Shown one piece after another: positions 24,466 to 37,085 of a stretch of 64,000 nt of DNA. The position numbers and the translations under genes were made by a program. The stretch comes from Diplosphaera chodatii. Lineage: Eukaryota > Chlorophyta > Trebouxiophyceae > Prasiolales > Stichococcaceae. Numbering within the stretch: position 1 is the first letter of the stretch; each line of letters begins with the position of its first letter. The DNA lies in NCBI GenBank assembly GCA_032358165.1, contig JAALGY010000031.1, positions 682,001 to 746,000 of the forward strand, read 5' to 3'. The notes under the pieces were generated by a model. The model had not been told where the DNA came from and searched no databases. It saw only the letters and a program-made list of their open reading frames with translations.

Positions 24466-26991
24466 CGACATGGCCAGCAGGAGTGAGGGGCCTCCAAATC
24501 TTGAAAGCTTGACGGGCAGGCACGAATAACTTTCATTCAGTGTGGGTGGTTTGCCTGCGTATTCGGAGTGAAGAGATGCTTCAGGTGTGGTCATGTAAGG
24601 TTTGTCAGGCGGCAACGCGTCGCAAAGGCCTGGTTGCTGCTCGTCTTTGATTGAAGTTGAGTCTCAGCACGAGGTTAACACAGCTTTGGGCTGTTACTTG
24701 TCGCCCTGCTTTCTGCAGTAGTCCCGCCCTCTGTCAGCTGAGTACGCTCGGATTGCGCACCTCATAAATTGTTTGCATTCCTGCATAGTGGGTGGAGTTT
24801 GCTGAAGTGGAGGAATTGGAGGTAGAATTCGATGTTTGTCGGGTGCCTGATGAGTGTTGTCTCGGAAGCACTGCAACTTGCATGTCCACAAAATTGAATG
24901 GGCGCTGCACAGCAGCAAGTGTGCATGCAGCTATCACCAGTTCATCATGCACTGTCCTAAGCCACACAGCAGTAACGTCTCCAACGTCTGTATGGGGGCA
25001 CGCCCGCTGACTGAACAGCATCGATGTCTTCAGGACTGTATCTGCTGCTCACGGGCCGGCGCTTCATGTCATGAGGACGGCATGTCTCTCATTGCATTGG
25101 GTGGGACACGTGACAATTTCGGTAGTGACGTTCTAGGGAAAGTTATGCGATGCGGTCACCATCGTTCAAGTATAGAGAGTTTTCCTGGCCCATTTTGTAT
25201 CAACACCTGGGCTGATGAGGGCAGCTGACTTGGGAACAGTCACGACCGATTGGTCTGGGCCGCCACGCGGCCTGCCACCCCTCTGCCTTCTGGGGCCACC
25301 ATCCACTGTAGATGGATGCTACAATGAATTGACTGGGCTGCCGTTCCCGTGCCTTGCCTTTCGGTGGCGCCGTGCCCGCTGTGTGACACGCGGCAGGACA
25401 GGAAGCACGAAGCACGGGCCATCACGCAACAATTGTGCCGGGCACGTGGGCAGCACTGTGTCGAGGTGCACTGCACCCAACACCGGCAGCTTCGTGGCAC
25501 AGGCGGCGCATCCAAATCTTGCGTACATTGGATTGTGTACACTGTATTGTGTTGTTTGAAGTATACATCAAGCAGCTGTCAGCCAAGCTGGTCGCCACCT
25601 TCTGGCCCTGCTGACTACACTGGCTGGCACCCGGCAGCGGAGACACGAGGCGGCCGGTCCAGCCGCACCATCGAAGGCCCTCGCTGATAAGGCAAATCCT
25701 TCGGCAGCAGTCCGAGGCAGCCCCGGGCGCTGGCGGCGTGACCCCTCTCATTGCAAGGCTCGGCTGCAGTCTGGGCCGCCCCTGGCTGCTGACAGCCCAG
25801 CGTCAGCGCCCTCGTAGAGGAGGTGGCAGCCTCCATGCAGCTCTGATGCACAACAGGAGCTGGCCAGCAGCATGTGAACGGTGCGATTGTTGATGCAGAA
25901 GGGACGGCCGGTTCTGCCGGGGCGTCGCTCCGGTCACTACAATTGCGTCACACTGCACGGTGCTCCTGCAGCGCAGCTGCCCGGTGCATGCCGATTGCAC
26001 TCCAATCATGAATTGAACTCGAGGATATCAACTGCTTTCGGGCTGCCGCGCTCGCTTCTTCGCAGCAATGCGCGAAGTAAACTTCATTGCGCGTCTTGCA
26101 ACTTTGGGGAGTGCAATGACCTATCAGGCATGCACATGCCATGTAGCCCGCTCTAGGGACATAAAATCATCAGAAGCAGCGTCTGTTGGCGGGCGCTGGC
26201 AGGCCGCACGTTCTGTGGGCGGCGCGTGACATAGGCACCCCGCCGCGGAAGGTTGTGTCCCACTTGGAAGCTGCGAAAACCTTCCCGGCGGCGGGTTAGG
26301 AAGGTGTTAGTGTACACAAATAGCTCAGGCCGTTTGTGTTCAATCATGTGTCCTTCGCCGCCGTCGCATTTGCAAATTTCTTGGATGACTTGCTTAGCGA
26401 GCAAAGCTGGTCGACACAGCGTGAACTTGGGAGTGCCTGGACCCTCTTGCGGCGCTCGACCGTCAATTGGTCAAACCCACCTTTGGGCGCTAGTCTCATA
26501 TCGGTGTGGCTTCTGGCTGTGCTTGCTGCGACGGGCATCGCGAGCATGGTCACGGTGCTCAGCCGTGACTAATGGGTGGCACCAACATTGTCAGCGTTCT
26601 CAGCTAGCAATTCCCCTGCTGACACAACAGCTGCAGAAGCAGCTCTATCTCCAGGCTGCAGCATGCACGTCGCTGCCCCGCGCTCGATTGACTCAGCTGT
26701 ACAATTTAGGCGTGACTGTGGCCCCAAGCAAGCAGTGGGCATGCAGTCGATGTCGCGACGCAGCGCGTGCACTGCTACTCAATTGCGGACAGCTGTCACA
26801 ACAAGATGCACCAACGCAGTCGTGCTGACCACTGTGACATCCGCAATTGTGCTCAGCGGTTGAGTGCAGCACAGGGCCAGCGTACGCTGCAGAAGGGTGT
26901 ATAGGAGGGTCTGCCATCCATCCACCACAAGGCAACATGGATGTGCTGTTTGCGCAGGCAACACCCCGCAGCTGCAGCGAAGCGGGGCCGC
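24466..26991. other. Spacer between genes A and B, no assigned gene
   Basis: Mixed composition, AT-richer than the flanks. Weak minus-strand candidates: an ORF ending MQECKQFMRC...YCRKQGDK at 24694-24785 (spaced Cys pairs, no ATG-started full frame); a GC-rich block at 25615-25851 starting MEAATSSTRALTLGCQQPG; and 26153-26404 (FLTRRREGFRSFQVGHNLP). None was joined into a gene or matched to a family. The last 100 bases should contain the gene B promoter or 5' UTR. Confidence 0.3.
24594..24598 (+). terminator. Candidate poly(A) signal TGTAA of gene A
   Basis: TGTAA lies 129 bases after the gene A stop codon, a normal distance for chlorophyte 3' UTRs. Confidence 0.5.
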
Positions 26992-29900
26992 ATGTGGCAG
27001 CCCATCCGGCGCGGCCAGCATGCAGCGGCCGCGCAACTGCTCCTCGCAGCGGTGCTGCTGGCAGGGTGGGCGGTGCAGCCCGGCAGCGCGCAGGTCCTGC
27101 CGGCGCCGACCGGCAACAGCATACTCTTCCTGAACACCACGCTGAACGTGAGGCGGGCGCACCCAAGGCGATGAGCGAACGCCTACCCTGCGCCCTGTCT
27201 GCTGTGATGCCGTCTGCTGGGCACATAACGCTCGTCGTGCACTGCTGTGGCTGACAGCGTCTCACCTGTGTGTGGCACAGTGGGCGGGAGTGACCACAAA
27301 TCAGCCACTGCCTCTGGAAGCCCAGTGGGCAAAGACCAACGGCTACAACAGTACAGTGAGTCGGCCAGCCTGAGGAAGCATATGATGCTTTGATCACACA
27401 TGTCCACACACAGGCACTGTTGACCTTGAGCTGATGATGTGGTTGCTGTTCGGCGCTGCAGTTCGTAACAAACGCACAGTGGAGCAGCATGACGAGGAGC
27501 GACTTCGACTCGTACAAGGCGCTGGTGCTGGGCGACCCCAACATCACGCCTTTCAATGCTAGTTTCTTGCTCACTGCCGGTAAGAGAATACCCAGCAGGC
27601 CTGCCAGATGCGCGCTGCCCATATGCCAGGCAGGGGTGCCGACCTGCGCAAAGGCATCAGCCAGCGCATTCGAGTGTTCTGGCTGTGCAGCCCTCTACCT
27701 TCTGCGTGTACTGCAGGCCGACAGAGGCTTGTTGGCCCCCAGCTTCCAGGGGACCTGGGCAGTCACTATGAGGCTCACTGCTGCTGTGCATGCTTTTGCA
27801 GCGACGGGGTACGCAAATGCAACAGCAAATGCCCCAGTATGGGGCCCAATCGTGACCGGGAACATCGTGGTTGTGGGCACCGACCCTGGCAACCACGGCA
27901 TCTCTAATTCCAACACCAACACAAAGAATGGCTCGATTGCGCTGAATGACGCGTCAATGAGCTATGTGGCAGGTGCGTAGTGCTTGTGACACGGTGCTGA
28001 TGGCTGATGAAGTACGGCACAGTCAAGCAGAACTAACGCTTCCGTCATATGCGAGTGTACGACTTGTCCACCGTCTGTTCGTAGCGTCCAAGAACAATGG
28101 CACTGGGTTGTACTTGTGTCTATCCAAGTAAGTGGCACAGTTGATCAGCTGTCAGCTGGCGCAACATGATGGGATGTGCATGACGTAGCAGACTGTTTCT
28201 TTGTCCTCAGCAGGCATGCACTTGTGCAGGTACTTTTACAACATTACCACGCCAACGCGCATTACAATGCTTGACTCCATTTTCCCTGGCAGCGTCAATG
28301 GTACACAGGCATACTGGTGAGTGGTGCAGCTGCCCACTTTGCATGAAAATTGCATGCTCGAAACTCGAGGAACATGCCAATGGTTGAACTGCTTGCGGTT
28401 GTGTGACACTGCAGGCCATACCCGGGTGTCACCGACAATTGTGAGCTCCATCATGCCCTGATGCTCTCTAAGCATGATTTGTGTTTGACAACCCGTGCAT
28501 ACACCACTCGGATGTCTATTGAAGCTCCTGTATGCTTGCAGGTAACAACGTCACCAAAGGTAGGATACAGCAGTAACCTGTAGCAGGATTGGCTTCTTCA
28601 GGCATGCGTTGCCATGTGAACCAGTATTGCCAGGAGCGTCACGTATATGGCCAGTCCAATTGTAGGTGCCAACATCACAACCGGCACCTTCAACAGCGTG
28701 ACAACGCAACTACTGTCCAATTGGGGCTGCAGTATACGTGAGTGGGTTGCTGTCAAGCTGTGCATCGAAACCAGCTCGTGAATACCAGCTGCTGTGTTGC
28801 GGGTGTGTGTAATGTGTAAAGATCGTCTATGACACCTGCCGTTGCAGATGAAGTCCTGACTCCATACGATAGGAATTTCACGGCACTGGCATTTGCGTCG
28901 GCCAACAACCTGCCATATGTGAGCGTCCATGCAATATGCTCGGCCGGCAGAGGTGAAGGTCTGCGCACGAGTACCGTGAGCGCTAATGTGGCTGGCTCTG
29001 CCGTCATAGGTGTTGGCGCGTGGCGATTTGGTGGTCACCACCTGTCCAGGTCTGGTCGGCTGCGCACACTGTTGTATCATCGTGGTTGCCATGCCTGCTA
29101 TTTCACTTGAAGGACCCATGGATTGTGGCTCTGCTCACGTGAGCACGCACCATGCTGCAGGCAACCAGTACCTCAGCGGTCAGGGCTCTAGCAATGCGAC
29201 GTGTGTGGACTGCCCAGCCGGCTCCAGCTCTCCATGTACGCAGTGTCCTGTGGTGCTGTAGTCCCGACCCGCATGAGCATGGATCGCTAGCCACCATGCA
29301 GAGAGCAGGCTTCCGGCAACCTGACATCGTCATGCGCAATGTGCGCTGATCGCCTTCATGTTTTGGGCTGCTGCAGCTGGATCGACATCGGCCAGCAGCT
29401 GCGTGTATCCGCCGCCGCCGCCGCCGTCTCCGCCGTCACCACCGCCGCCACCGCGCCCACCTCCGTCGACATTCCCGTCTCCTCCCCCACCGCCTTTGCC
29501 GCCCCCCAGCCCGCCACCGCCGTCCCCGCCCCCGCCTTCCCCGCCTCCCAGCCCTCCGCCACCATCTCCGCCACCACCTTCACCTCCTCCCAGCCCTCCG
29601 CCACCGGCACCGCCCCCGCCTTCACCGCCTCCCAGCCCGCCGCCTTCACCGCCTCCCAGCCCGCCGCCGCCATCCCCGCCCCCACCCAGCCCGCCGCCTT
29701 CACCGCCCCCAAGCCCACCGCCGCCATCTCCGCCCCCACCCAGCCCCCCGCCGAGCCCGCCGCCGTCCCCACCGCCTCCTTCGCCGCCACCACCATCTCC
29801 GCCACCAAGCCCTCCGCCCTCGCCTCCGCCGCCTTCCCCGCCACCCAATGTTGGCATCACACCAGCCCCCACCCCGGTCCCATCCCCACCGCCCTCCCCG

Positions 29901-32900
29901 CCACCCAGTCCACCCCCTGCTCCGCCCCCCTCTCCACCACCGCAGCCTCCACCCAGCCCGCCGCCTCCGCCGCCGCCCAGCCCGCCACCATCGCCGCCAC
30001 CCAGCCCGCCCCCTGCACCGCCCCCATCTCCGCCGCCTCCACCGCCGCCCAGCCCGCCGCCGTCGCCGCCCCCATCTCCACCACCGCAGCCTCCGCCCAG
30101 TCCACCACCAGGGCCACCGCCAAGTCCGCCGCCATTCCCGCCACCCAGCCCGCCCCCTGCGCCGCCTCCGTCTCCGCCACCGCAGCCACCGCCCAGCCCA
30201 CCGCCTGTGCCGCCCCCCAGCCCGCCGCCGGAACCGCCGCCCAGCCCCCCGCCATCTCCGCCTCCCAGTCCCCCGCCACAGCCGGGACTGGATTTCGATG
30301 ACTTGAATGACGGGGCAGCAGTGCCACCTGGGTATGCTGGCGCCACAGGCGTGACGTTTGGCGACCAGACGGGCCGTTTCATTGCAGCCAACACATCTGC
30401 GCAACCAGACTTCGCGGTGGCAGCGGTTTCGGCACCTGGAATCGCGATCAACGAGGAGGGCCTGCCCGTGCAGCTGGCCTCGAGCGGCGGCGTTACCTTT
30501 GATGTGTCTTACTTCTACGCCGCCACTCTGACCAACAAGACGGTGACACTCACCATCGTTGGCAGCCGGGCTGGCACGGAGCAGGCTCGCATGGTGGTGG
30601 ATCTGCTGCCAGGAGCCAAGCCAGCTCTGATTGCGTTGGACGCATTCTTCGGCTTGGACAGCGTGGTGTTCACGCCATCAGACGCGAGCAACAGCCGGTA
30701 CGGACTGCGTACCACTCTGTTCGGCATTGACAACGCCGCGATCGAGGCACATCCGCCGCCGCCGTTCCCACCTCCAAGCCCCCCGCCGCAGCCGCCCCCC
30801 AGCCCGCCGCCCTCGCCCCCACCCCAGCCGCCCCCCAGGTGCACCAGCTGCCTGGCTATGTCGTTGGCTGAGTGCACAGGCAGCAGCAACAATCGGTTCT
30901 TCCAAATTGTGCAGCTATGTATGTCGTGGTCCTGAGTATTCGATGTGAAAAAACACATGCATCCAGCCTAGGTGTTTCACACTACAGGCCTGCAGCTGGC
31001 CATGCACATGTCATGTAGCTTCACATGCACATACCCTAAATCCTTTGCTCTGTCTGATGCGCTGCAGCCCACCGCCACAGCCTCCGCCCAGCCCACCCCC
31101 GCAACCACCACCCTCCCCGCCACCCCAGCCCCCGCCCAGCCCACCCCCGCAACCACCACCCTCGCCGCCACCACAGCCTCCTCCCAGCCCACCACCGCAG
31201 CCCCCACCCTCGCCGCCACCGCAGCCTCCTCCCAGCCCACCTCCGCAACCCCCACCCTCACCGCCACCCCAGCCCCCTCCCAGCCCCCCACCACAGCCAC
31301 CTCCCAGGTGCGTCCAGTGCCTGCAAAGCTTCTGAGCGCACTTCCCCTTGTGCACTGCCACGGACAGCATAAATTTGTACTTGCGTCCAATGCATGTTGT
31401 CCCCTTGCTGCAGTCCGCCACCACAACCGCCACCATCTCCGCCACCACAGCCGCCTCCCAGCCCACCGCCCAGCCCGCCTCCCGAGCCACCTCCGAGCCC
31501 GCCGCCAAACCCACCTCCAAGCCCGCCGCCACAGCCTCCACCCATGCCTCCGCCCAGCCCGCCGCCCAGCCCGCCACCCAGCCCACCCCCAGAGCCGGGT
31601 CTCGACTTTGACGACCTTGGCGATGGGCAGCCGGTGCCTATAGGCTATGGTGGAGCCACAGGGGTTGACTTCGGCAGCGAGATCGGACAGTTTGTCGCGG
31701 TCAACACATCTGCACAGCCGGCATATGCTTCGGCAGCCGTGTCTGCTCCCGGCATCGCTATCAACCAGGACGGCCGGCCGTCTGCGATGCAGTCGTCTGG
31801 CGGCGTGACGTTCGACGTGGCCTACTTCTATGCCAGCACACTGACTAACAAGACGGTGACGCTGACGATTGTGGGCAGCCGCCTGGGCGAGGAGCAGGCC
31901 AGGCTGGTGGTGGACCTGGTGCCAGGCGCAAAGCCGGCCCTGATTGCCCTGAACGCCTTCTTCAGCCTCGACAGTGTGGTGTTCACGCCCTCGGACGCTG
32001 ATGGCAGCGCCTTCGGGCTGGAGACCACTCTCTTCGGCATTGACAATGCAGCGGTGGTGGCCAACGCCGCCCCACCCTCGCCGCCACCCAGCCCACCGCC
32101 ACAGCCTCCGCCAAGTCCACCACCGCAGCCACCACCATCTCCACCCCCTCAGCCTCCGCCGAGCCCACCTCCGCAGCCGCCGCCGTCCCCTCCACCTATG
32201 CCGCCGCCATCACCCCCACCCCAGCCACCTCCATCGCCACCCCCTGAACTCCCTCCGAGCCCACCGCCTCAGCCGCCACCATCACCCCCACCCCAGCCAC
32301 CTCCATCGCCACCCCCTGAACTCCCTCCGAGCCCACCGCCGCAGCCGCCACCATCCCCTCCGCCGACGCCGCCTCCAAGCCCACCGCCGCAGCCGCCGCC
32401 ATCACCGGTGCTGCAGGGTGCTGACTTTGACGACCTGGCAGATGGTACTCCAGTACCGAAGGGCTATGGGGCCACTGGGCCCCTCAGCTTTGGTGGCATC
32501 AGCGGCAGTGCTGCTCTGGTGGCTGTGGACGCCACCGCGCCAGGCAGCGCGTACCGCCCTGCCATGGTTTCGGCTGCCAAAGTTGCCATCAACGAGGGTG
32601 GACAGCCGGTCACGCTGTCGATGCCAGCAGCTGCTGGCAGCTTCGAGCTGCGCTACCTCTATGTGACCAGCCTGTCGGGGCCGCTGGTGCTCCTGGTGAC
32701 CGGCAGCCGCAATGGAGCGCCCACTGGCCCTGCGGAGCAGATCACGCTGGACCCTGCGCAGCCGCGGCAGCTGGCCCTGCTGCCGGCTGCGGCCTTTGGC
32801 GAGGTGGACGCAGTGACCTTCACTCCCGTGGACCCAATGGCCAATGGCACATACAGCACCAACACCACGCTGTTTGGCATCGACAACTTGTCGCTGGTGG

Positions 32901-35900
32901 TGACACTGGCGTCGGGCTCTCCGCCCCCCGAGGTCCCGGCTTCCCCGCCGCCCGCCTCGCCGCCCCCCGACGTGCTGGCATCCCCACCGCCGGACTTGCC
33001 GCCCCCTGAAGTGCTGGGGTCGCCGCCGCCAGATTCGCCGCCCCCCGACGTGCTGGCATCCCCGCCGCCGGGCTCCCCACCACCTGAGGTGCTGGCGTCC
33101 CCACCCCCAGCCCTCCCGCCACCAGTGGTGCTGGAGTCCCCGCCGCCGGACTCCCCACCACCTGCGATTGCTGGGTCTCCGCCGCCGGACTCCCCGCCAC
33201 CTGAGGCGCTGGCATCCCCGCCACCTATGGCCCCGCCACCGCCGCTGGTTGGTGCTGACTTCGAGGACGTGGCAGTCGGCGACCAGCCGCCCAATGGGTA
33301 TGGTGGCCCCGGCCTGGACTATGGCCTCCCTTCGCCAGACGGTGCTTTCGTGGTGGCTGATGCCGGCACTGGCTCGCCGTATGCCAGTGCAGCGGTGTCC
33401 GGAGACCACATCATCATCAACAGAGATGGCCTGCCTGTCACGCTCAGCGTGCCGACCGGCAGCACGCTGGACCTCAACAGCTTCTGGCTCGCTGGCCTGA
33501 CCAACGACACGGTGGTGGTCACTGTCACGGGCTACCGCAACGGTCAGCCGGTGCCAAATGCCACCGAGACTTTCGTGCTGCCGGCGGGCGGCGCAGCCCG
33601 GCAGCGGCTGTTTGCCAGCGTCTGGCAGAACCTGGACGCCGTGATGTTCGTCGCCACACAGCAGGGCGCGCCGCCGACCGCGCAGCCCAGCGCCGAGACG
33701 ACGCTGTTCGGCATTGACAATCTGTCAGTCACGGTGCAGGGCGGCATCGGCGGCGGAGCGGTGTCGCCCCCTCCTTCCAGCCCGCCCCCCCAGCAGCAGC
33801 CCCCTTCGCCGCCAGTGCAGGCTCCCTCGCCGCCGCCTGTGCAGCTGCCATCCCCGCCACCAGATGCATCACCCAGCCCGCCTCCTGACGCATCACCCAG
33901 CCCGCCACCAGATGCATCGCCCAGCCCGCCGCCTGCGGTGTCACCTTCACCCCCGCCAGCCGTGGTGGCGTCACCACCTCCAGTGCAGCCGCCGCCCAGC
34001 CCGCCGCCTGTCGCTCAGGACCCGCCACTGGGCTTTGACAACGGCAGCGTGCAGCCCGGGGAGCCAGTGCCTGACGGCTATGGCGGCAACCCGGGCGTCA
34101 GCTATGGCAACAGCAGCAACCCTGACGCCCCGGGACAGTTTGTGGGCGCTGACGCCGGCCCTGGCGGCCCTGCAGAGGGCGCCGCCCACTCTGGCAACAC
34201 AGTGGTGGTCAATGACGGCGGCAGGCCGGTGCAAATCAGCTCCAGCAATGGCACCACTTTTGATGTGCCCAGCTTCTATGCCACGGCACTCACTAACACC
34301 ACACAGAACGTAACCGTCGAGGCGTACAAGCGGGGCAAGCTGTATGCTTCCGTGACCTTCACGCTGGAGGCGGGCGCGCCGCCGATTCAGATCGTACTGC
34401 CACCAGAGTTCTATGGCATCGATGCCATCGTGTTCCGGGCCTACAACCCCCTGAACCCCAGTGCGCCGCCCAGCGAGAACTCCACGCTGTTTGCGCTTGA
34501 CGATCTGGTTCTGGTCAGCCACGCAGCAGCAGCAGGGCCGCCACCGGTGGAGACACCAGCACAGCCACCACCAGTGCAGAGCCCATCAGCGCAGCCACCG
34601 GTGCAGCCACCAGCATCACCTCCACCACCGCTGCAGACTGTGGCGCCAACGCCAGGCGTGGGAGCAGGGCGATGCCAGCCGGGGCAGGCGCCCACAGCTG
34701 CCGGCGGCTGCTCTGCCTGCAAGCCGGGCACTGCGTCCGCAGACGGCAATGCCTGCGTGGCGTGCAGCGAGGTGTCCTTCGCACCCAGCTCTGGAGCCAA
34801 GTCGTGCGCCAGCTGCACTGCTGCCGGCCCGACGGTCGCTGGCGGCGGCGGCAATGGGCTGGCATGCCGCCTGCCTGTGGCCAATGCCGCCCGGACCAGC
34901 TGTGTGCGGCTGGCCCTCAAGGCAACCGTCACCGGACCCGCCACCGCCCGCGAGGGCAGCAGCACATGCCTCAACTCAGGCAGCACCAGCACTGCCACCT
35001 TCCTGTTGGGCAGTCAGACGACACAGCGGACGGCGTTCAAGCCGGAGATGCTGGCGCCCGCCAGCCTGCAGCTGGTCGCCCCCAATGCCAAGAGGCAGCC
35101 GAAGCGCGTGGCGGGCGCCGACGGCAGCGCGGCCTCTGCGTCGGTGCAGTTCGAGCCGCACGGCCTGCCAATGCGCAGCAACGCACAGCTGCAGGGCGCC
35201 TTCACGAACCGGGCGCTCAGCCCCAACAAGCTGTGCTTCACGGTGAGATACCGTTTGCATGCACCCTTCAGTCGAGGACCTGCAGCTGCTGACTCCCAAA
35301 CCCTGCAGTATGATAGGCAGCAGCAGCAGATGCAGTGGTACCTACCGAAGGACTGAGCAATCAGCAGGGACCTCCCGGTGTCCGTTGTGCATTTCTTGAA
35401 CACGTTGCTGGCTCTACTGCAACAGGTGCAAGTGCCGGTCTGCACCAAGGCGACCACGCCGAAGCCAGTGGGCTGCAAGCCCGGATACAAGCGCGTCAGC
35501 GGCAAGTGCTACCAGTGCAGCGCCGGCACCTACTCGCCGGATGGCAAGACCTGCAGGTTGCGCTCCGTCCCTGTTGTATGTGTGCTTTCATGACGGCAAG
35601 TGAGCAAGACCCACTGCAGCTTGCTATGCATGCAGGCGCATGGGCAGGTTTCTCATTGTGTGGTTCCGCGTACCGCCACATGCGAAATCTGATGTAGATG
35701 CCGCCTCATGCAACTCCTGCACGTGTTTGCCTGCAGGCTATGCCCCAAGGACACCTACGCCGTACAGCGGGGCGCTGCAAAGTGCACGCCATGCGCCAGC
35801 CCAGCATCCTCGCAGTTCTTTGTGAACGACGATGGACAAAAGTGCTTCAAGCCGCACTCCAACGCTGCCCGCACTGGCTGCGGTGGGTGTTGCAGTGCAC

Positions 35901-37085
35901 GTGATGCTGCTGTGGTGTCTGCCTGCACCTCAACACATGTGGCAACATATGTTGTGTAGGGGCAAAACCTTCTGGCTGTGTGCTCTTGTCATGAGCTCCC
36001 CGCGCTCTTGGTCGGTACTGAGGCCAGTATGTGTATGCAGTACTGATGTTGGCGGTTGGTTTGTAATTGCAGTCAAGCAAGGCGCCAGGATCGCGGGGCG
36101 GGTGTATATGGCCACAAAGAACCACGTGGGGCGTGCGGCGCCGCTGGAGTGCTTCACGTTCCAGGGGCCGGAGCGCTTTGGCGCCGTCGTGCTCACCCAG
36201 ATTGCGGGCTTCAACCCCAAGCTGGTGCGCTGGCAGATGCTTGGAAGTGTCGAGTGCTGCATACCAATGGTCGTTTGTCGGGCCATACAGCAGCAGCAAT
36301 CTGTAGTGTCACCATGTGCTGGGCGAGAATGTGCAGCAGCAGAATTCTGTGGCAGTTTTGGAAACAATGTGACGCTGAATGCAGGTGGTTGGGTCGAGCG
36401 TGCGGCTGGCCAGCCTGCGGCCCAACAAGGGCGCCAGCGGGAAGGGCACCGCCGCCCGGTACCGGGCGGCGGACAACACCATGGCCGTCCAGTTCGAGGA
36501 CCCGCGGAAGCGCATCAGGGAACCAACCATTCAGAGGGTGCGTGTGCCCAGCAGGCGACCACTGTGTGCTGCATGTCGTCGTGCCATCCAGACATGTCAC
36601 CCTGTTCGCACATCGCAGCCTCCCACCTCACGCACATGTGCGCTGCTACCTCCAGGTACAAGGTTTCTATCGCGAGAACGGTCGGAACCTCTGCTTTGAG
36701 GGTGAGTCTATCGTATGTCACATCTGTCTGTCAATCAGGGAGGGTATTGCAGAAGCACCCATTAGCAACCATCACTACTATATATCAGGCCTTCGAGGTA
36801 GCTTCGTGCTGACTTTCCAGGCACTGTGCGCGTGTGCACATATAAAAAGAACAGCAGGGGGGAGACGAAGCTGTATGCGCCCAAGGGCGATGGCACAACG
36901 TACATCGTGGGTAAGGCTCGTACACACTGTATGTAGCGCTTCAAGCTCACCCGTCATGGCAACATGCACCAACATAACTTGACATGTCTCACTCAGCATA
37001 TTAAAAATTTGGTATATTTCTAAAAACTTATCGCATTGCAGACGATGACGATGATGACGGCAAGTTCACTAAGACAAGAGGATGA
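26992..37085 (+). CDS. Gene B: giant chimeric extracellular-matrix / cell-wall protein, tandem paralogue of gene A
   Basis: ATG at 26992 begins MWQPIRRGQH and a hydrophobic leader (AAAAQLLLAAVLLAGWAV), a signal peptide. The N-terminal module (YKALVLGDPNI, GNIVVVGTDPGNHG, YWPYPGVTDN, LLSNWGCSIHEV, VLARGDLVVTTCPG) covers 27000-29230. A long SPPP rod (29407-30285) follows, then five FDDL domains (30289-34520), with SPPP-only exons among them. One exon (31414-35242) encodes four FDDL domains plus Cys-rich repeats (CQPGQAPTAAGGCSACKPG near 34675). The C-terminal domain (KQGARIAGRVYMATKNHVG, EDPRKRIREP, GRNLCFEG) ends in a run of Asp and KFTKTRG, TGA at 37083-37085. No frame breaks found. Well over 2,000 residues. 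Likely a secreted, glycosylated wall or matrix protein. The C-terminal domain is shared with gene A but I do not recognise it. Confidence 0.85.
29407..30285 (+). repeat. Long SPPP rod of gene B
   Basis: About 290 codons almost entirely Pro and Ser (PPSPPPSPPP pattern), broken once by NVGITPAPTPVP near 29850. The coding strand is extremely C-rich. The opposite strand stays open as a Gly-rich shadow frame because CCN reversed gives GGN. Confidence 0.9.
31068..31307 (+). repeat. Cassette exon encoding only SPPPQPPP repeats
   Basis: 240 bases, exactly 80 codons, flanked by an acceptor (TGCAG) and a donor (CCCAG/GTGCG). Both ends are phase 2, within a Ser codon, so the exon can be skipped or duplicated without changing frame. 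Confidence 0.75.
32209..32352 (+). repeat. 72-bp tandem duplication in an SPPP linker of gene B
   Basis: Units 32209-32280 and 32281-32352 differ at one base (CCGCCTCAG against CCGCCGCAG). Each encodes 24 residues including PPELPPSPPP. Length change here keeps the frame. Confidence 0.9.

Larger units (their letters stand above)
30289..34520 (+). repeat. FDDL beta-domain array of gene B (five copies)
   Basis: Copies start near 30289 (FDDLNDGAAVPPGYAG), 31600 (FDDLGDGQPVPIGYGG), 32412 (FDDLADGTPVPKGYG), 33250 (FEDVAVGDQPPNGYGG) and 34027 (FDNGSVQPGEPVPDGYGG). They match gene A subtypes 1, 1, 2, 3 and 4 in that order, so the array predates the gene duplication and only subtype 1 has changed copy number. 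Confidence 0.85.

Noticed and set aside
29330..30451. 373-codon Gly-rich minus-strand ORF
   Set aside because: It is the exact complement of the SPPP-coding tract of gene B. CCN codons reversed give GGN, so it stays open without being a gene.
31060..31310. CRISPR-like regular repetition
   Set aside because: The regularity is codon-level SPPPQPPP repetition in a coding exon, without spacers.
32402..33409. 335-codon minus-strand ORF
   Set aside because: Antisense shadow of FDDL copies 3 and 4 of gene B.
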